Shown here one piece after another: positions 14,869-14,944 of a stretch of 14,944 nucleotides of DNA. Numbering within the stretch: position 1 is the stretch's first letter; every line of letters begins with the position of its first letter. The DNA is from Baffinella frigidus (taxonomy: Eukaryota > Cryptophyceae > Cryptomonadales > Baffinellaceae), in contig MU646442.1 in assembly GCA_026770585.1 (NCBI GenBank), positions 555,047 through 569,990 of the forward strand. Direction: 5' to 3'. The position numbers and the translations under genes are program-made. Below the pieces are notes generated by a model. It saw only the letters and a list, made by a program, of their open reading frames with translations, was not told where the DNA came from and made no database searches.

Positions 14869-14944
14869 GAGGCGTTTGGGGTTTGGGGTGTGGGGTGTGG
14901 GGTGTGGGGTGTGGGGTGTGGGGTTTGGGGTTTGGGGTTTGGGG
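14869..14944. repeat. TTTGGGG/TGTGGGG array at window end
   Basis: C-rich on the minus strand, directly upstream of the acceptor of the broken exon copy at 14855. Confidence 0.9.

Overview
The window reads as nuclear DNA of a flagellated eukaryotic microalga. The reasons are TTTAGGG-type telomere-like repeats, short GT-AG introns, very GC-rich third codon positions in the exons, dense small inverted-repeat elements, and an axonemal (cilium/flagellum) gene. No bacterial or organellar gene layout is visible and I found no rRNA or tRNA gene. A green-lineage (prasinophyte-like) or haptophyte-like alga would fit, but the lineage is a guess.

Layout. 1-2318: a minus-strand gene whose five visible exons splice in frame into the N-terminal region and first DM10 domain of an EFHC/Rib72-type axonemal protein. 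Its introns hold degenerate telomere-like arrays, two foldback elements and a partial second copy of one exon. 2544-3132: three more exon-like minus-strand segments, either the 5' part of the same gene or a different gene. 3300-7265: almost wholly repeats, dominated by about a dozen copies of one ~90-bp family (R3), with nested insertions. 7381-7868: a long CCCTCAA/CCCTGAA array. 7900-8735: TA-flanked inverted-repeat elements (R2) around fragments of a possible plus-strand acidic-tailed gene. 9000-9500: possible short exons and two copies of a third element family (R1). 10348-10847: minus-strand exons of an unrecognised gene. 11336-12038: a complete-looking plus-strand three-exon gene for a 111-residue protein of unknown family. 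12400-14240: R1 and R2 elements and a large foldback. 14250-14411: the last exon of another minus-strand gene, with a broken second copy at 14666-14855. 14869-14944: a TTTGGGG/TGTGGGG array.

No operon-like cooperation exists here. The most notable signals are structural. Telomere-like or poly-C tracts lie directly upstream of several splice acceptors, always with the C-rich strand in the sense of transcription. Exon ends have been duplicated twice, each time next to foldback elements. Two element families share a CCTAGGGCCCTA-type core. Many single-exon open frames in the window are repeat artefacts and are left out.
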